Shown piece by piece: positions 62,757-64,000 of a DNA stretch of 64,000 nucleotides; position 1 is the stretch's first letter, and each line of letters starts with the position of its first letter. The notes under the pieces were generated by a model that did not search any database, was not told the DNA's origin, and saw only the letters and a list, made by a program, of their open reading frames with translations. Source of the DNA: Bradyrhizobium ottawaense (GTDB lineage: Bacteria > Pseudomonadota > Alphaproteobacteria > Rhizobiales > Xanthobacteraceae). Location of the stretch: positions 2,666,001-2,730,000 of the forward strand of contig NZ_LT629693.1 in NCBI RefSeq assembly GCF_900099825.1. The letters run 5' to 3'. The position numbers and the translations under genes are program-made.

Positions 62757-64000
62757 TCAAGTACTGGCTGGTGAACGAGCGGCACGAAAGTCGCGCAGCA
62801 CGGAAAAGACGAGCCGCAGCGGGTCGGTAACCCCAAAGATACCGATCACCACGGCAAAGTAAGCCGCCGCGCAAACCATGGCGGAGAGGAAAACGCGCAT
62901 GAACTGCGACAGCTCGCCGAGAAATTCCTGCTGCACCACGAAGCCCACGGCGACGGCGGCGAGCGCCGCGATCGTCTGCGGACCGACGGCCTGCAGCACA
63001 TCTCTTGTGCCGATGCCGACCGGGCGTCCGGCATAGACCAGCGCCGGGACGAACAAGGCAAACATCGCAATCGTATAGGCGATGGCGACACCGGTAATGC
63101 CGAACGGCAAGCCGGCCGCCAATGCCAGCAGCTGGAACACGGCGCTGAAGGCGCCCCACCACATCCACCGATCGGCGCGCCCGGCCGCGACGTGAATCCA
63201 TCCCATGGTGCGCTCGACGCCATGGGCAATGCCTCGCACGGCGAAGATGCACAACAGCGGACCGGCAGGCGCCCATTTCTGCCCGAGCAACAACACCACG
63301 AAATCCTGCCCGGTCACCGCGAGCACCGCAAAGGCCGGCGCGGAGAAGAAGCTCAACGACGACAGCGCCATCGTCCAGGAACGCTTGAGTTCGTCGATAT
63401 CGTTCCGCAGCTTGCTCAGGCTCGAGGCCGCGATGTTGTGCAAGGGTTCGGTGAGAATGCTGAGCACGTTGCTGTATATCGTGAACGCGTTCTGGAAATA
63501 GCCGAGCGGGCCCGCGCCCAGGAAATAGCCGATCGCAATCCGATCCGCCGATTTCGCCAGATAGTCCGTCATGGTGAAGCCGGTCACGCCTAAACCGAAG
63601 CCGACCAGTTCCTTGACGTCCGACGAGAAACGCGGCCGCCCGGGGACCCAGTGGCAGCTCATCCATACGAAGACCACCGTCAGGGCCGCGGTCACAACCG
63701 GCTTGGCCACCAGCGACCAGTAGCCCCAACCCGTCAGCGCCATGGCGACGCTGACGATGCTGCCGATCAAATTCGCGGAGATATCGATCATCGCGATGTG
63801 ACGGAACTGCATCGCCCGTCGCATCAGCGCGTAATGCTGGGTCGACAGGGCGGTCAGGATGAAGGTGGCCGACAGCACCAGCGCGATGCCGGTCAGGGAC
63901 GGCTCACCGAAAAATACCGCAACGGCGCTGCTGCCACCGGCAAGCAGAACGGTCAGCACGAGCGCGATCGCGATGTTCAGCCAGAACAGGGCGCTGATGT
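62757..64000 (-). CDS. Wzx-like polysaccharide flippase (partial, 5' end outside window)
   Basis: At least 413 residues; the frame runs past the right edge, so the N-terminus is missing. Ten or more hydrophobic helices alternate, and the stretch KSADRIAIGYFLGAGPLGYFQNA is typical of O-antigen or capsule flippases of the MATE/PST family. These move lipid-linked oligosaccharides across the inner membrane. It is the first of a minus-strand set with the small membrane protein. Substrate unknown. Confidence 0.85.
   Translation of the reverse strand, partial: ISALFWLNIAIALVLTVLLAGGSSAVAVFFGEPSLTGIALVLSATFILTALSTQHYALMRRAMQFRHIAMIDISANLIGSIVSVAMALTGWGYWSLVAKPVVTAALTVVFVWMSCHWVPGRPRFSSDVKELVGFGLGVTGFTMTDYLAKSADRIAIGYFLGAGPLGYFQNAFTIYSNVLSILTEPLHNIAASSLSKLRNDIDELKRSWTMALSSLSFFSAPAFAVLAVTGQDFVVLLLGQKWAPAGPLLCIFAVRGIAHGVERTMGWIHVAAGRADRWMWWGAFSAVFQLLALAAGLPFGITGVAIAYTIAMFALFVPALVYAGRPVGIGTRDVLQAVGPQTIAALAAVAVGFVVQQEFLGELSQFMRVFLSAMVCAAAYFAVVIGIFGVTDPLRLVFSVLRDFRAARSPAST

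Overview
The window looks like chromosome of a high-GC alphaproteobacterium of the Bradyrhizobium / Rhodopseudomonas type (Nitrobacteraceae). The reasons are the hisZ-hisG pair, a CIRCE-controlled groESL, a cysteine-free L36, a glycolate oxidase operon, many small exported proteins of bradyrhizobial style, a FixK/FNR-type box, and abundant palindromic intergenic repeats. The genus assignment is inference from gene content and style; no database was searched.

Layout. 0-9.3 kb is mostly core: the end of hisZ, hisG, a GT2 glycosyltransferase translationally coupled to a ChbG/YdjC-type deacetylase, a DUF2076 protein, an L,D-transpeptidase, a CheZ-like phosphatase, a lipoprotein, and groES-groEL behind a sigma70-like promoter with a CIRCE operator. 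9.3-12.2 kb holds an unknown exported protein and, 1.3 kb downstream, a broken copy of its 3' end; dodecin and bacterioferritin lie between them. 12.3-25.7 kb carries a GAF-GAF histidine kinase with a lysine-rich tail, a CrtI-like oxidoreductase, a nitroreductase, a DMT exporter, a PilZ protein, a lactate permease, an SbmA/YddA-type ABC protein, an HPP membrane protein, a TIGR02001-type outer-membrane protein and a histone H1-like protein. 25.9-31.2 kb is a glycolate oxidase operon, glcD-acyltransferase-glcE-glcF, divergent from a cytochrome c. 31.9-40.5 kb has hydrolases, a frameshifted small exported protein, a TPR protein, rpmJ, a fatty-acid desaturase, a two-subunit MaoC-type hydratase divergent from an amidohydrolase, and two dienelactone-hydrolase paralogues with signs of duplication and recombination.

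40.5-50.2 kb is the accessory part: an IS701-family element with a CTAG target duplication at a stop codon, a frameshifted IS30-family element, an adenylate cyclase/TPR protein, a solute-binding protein and an isolated A-T-C nonribosomal peptide synthetase. 50.7-64 kb returns to ordinary chromosome: haloacid dehalogenase, YbaK deacylase, a second Bug-type binding protein, a small exported protein behind a FixK-like box, a LysR regulator divergent from SDR-pirin-wrbA, and a surface-polysaccharide neighbourhood (glycosyltransferase, membrane proteins, Wzx-like flippase) running off the right edge.

Cross-cutting observations: six or more palindromic intergenic repeats, and a recurring pattern of short (mostly 15-bp) imperfect tandem duplications in intergenic DNA and once in frame inside glcE. 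The strongest leads for something unusual are the orphan NRPS, the acyltransferase embedded in the glc operon, the DLH duplication mosaic, and the two lysine-rich tails.
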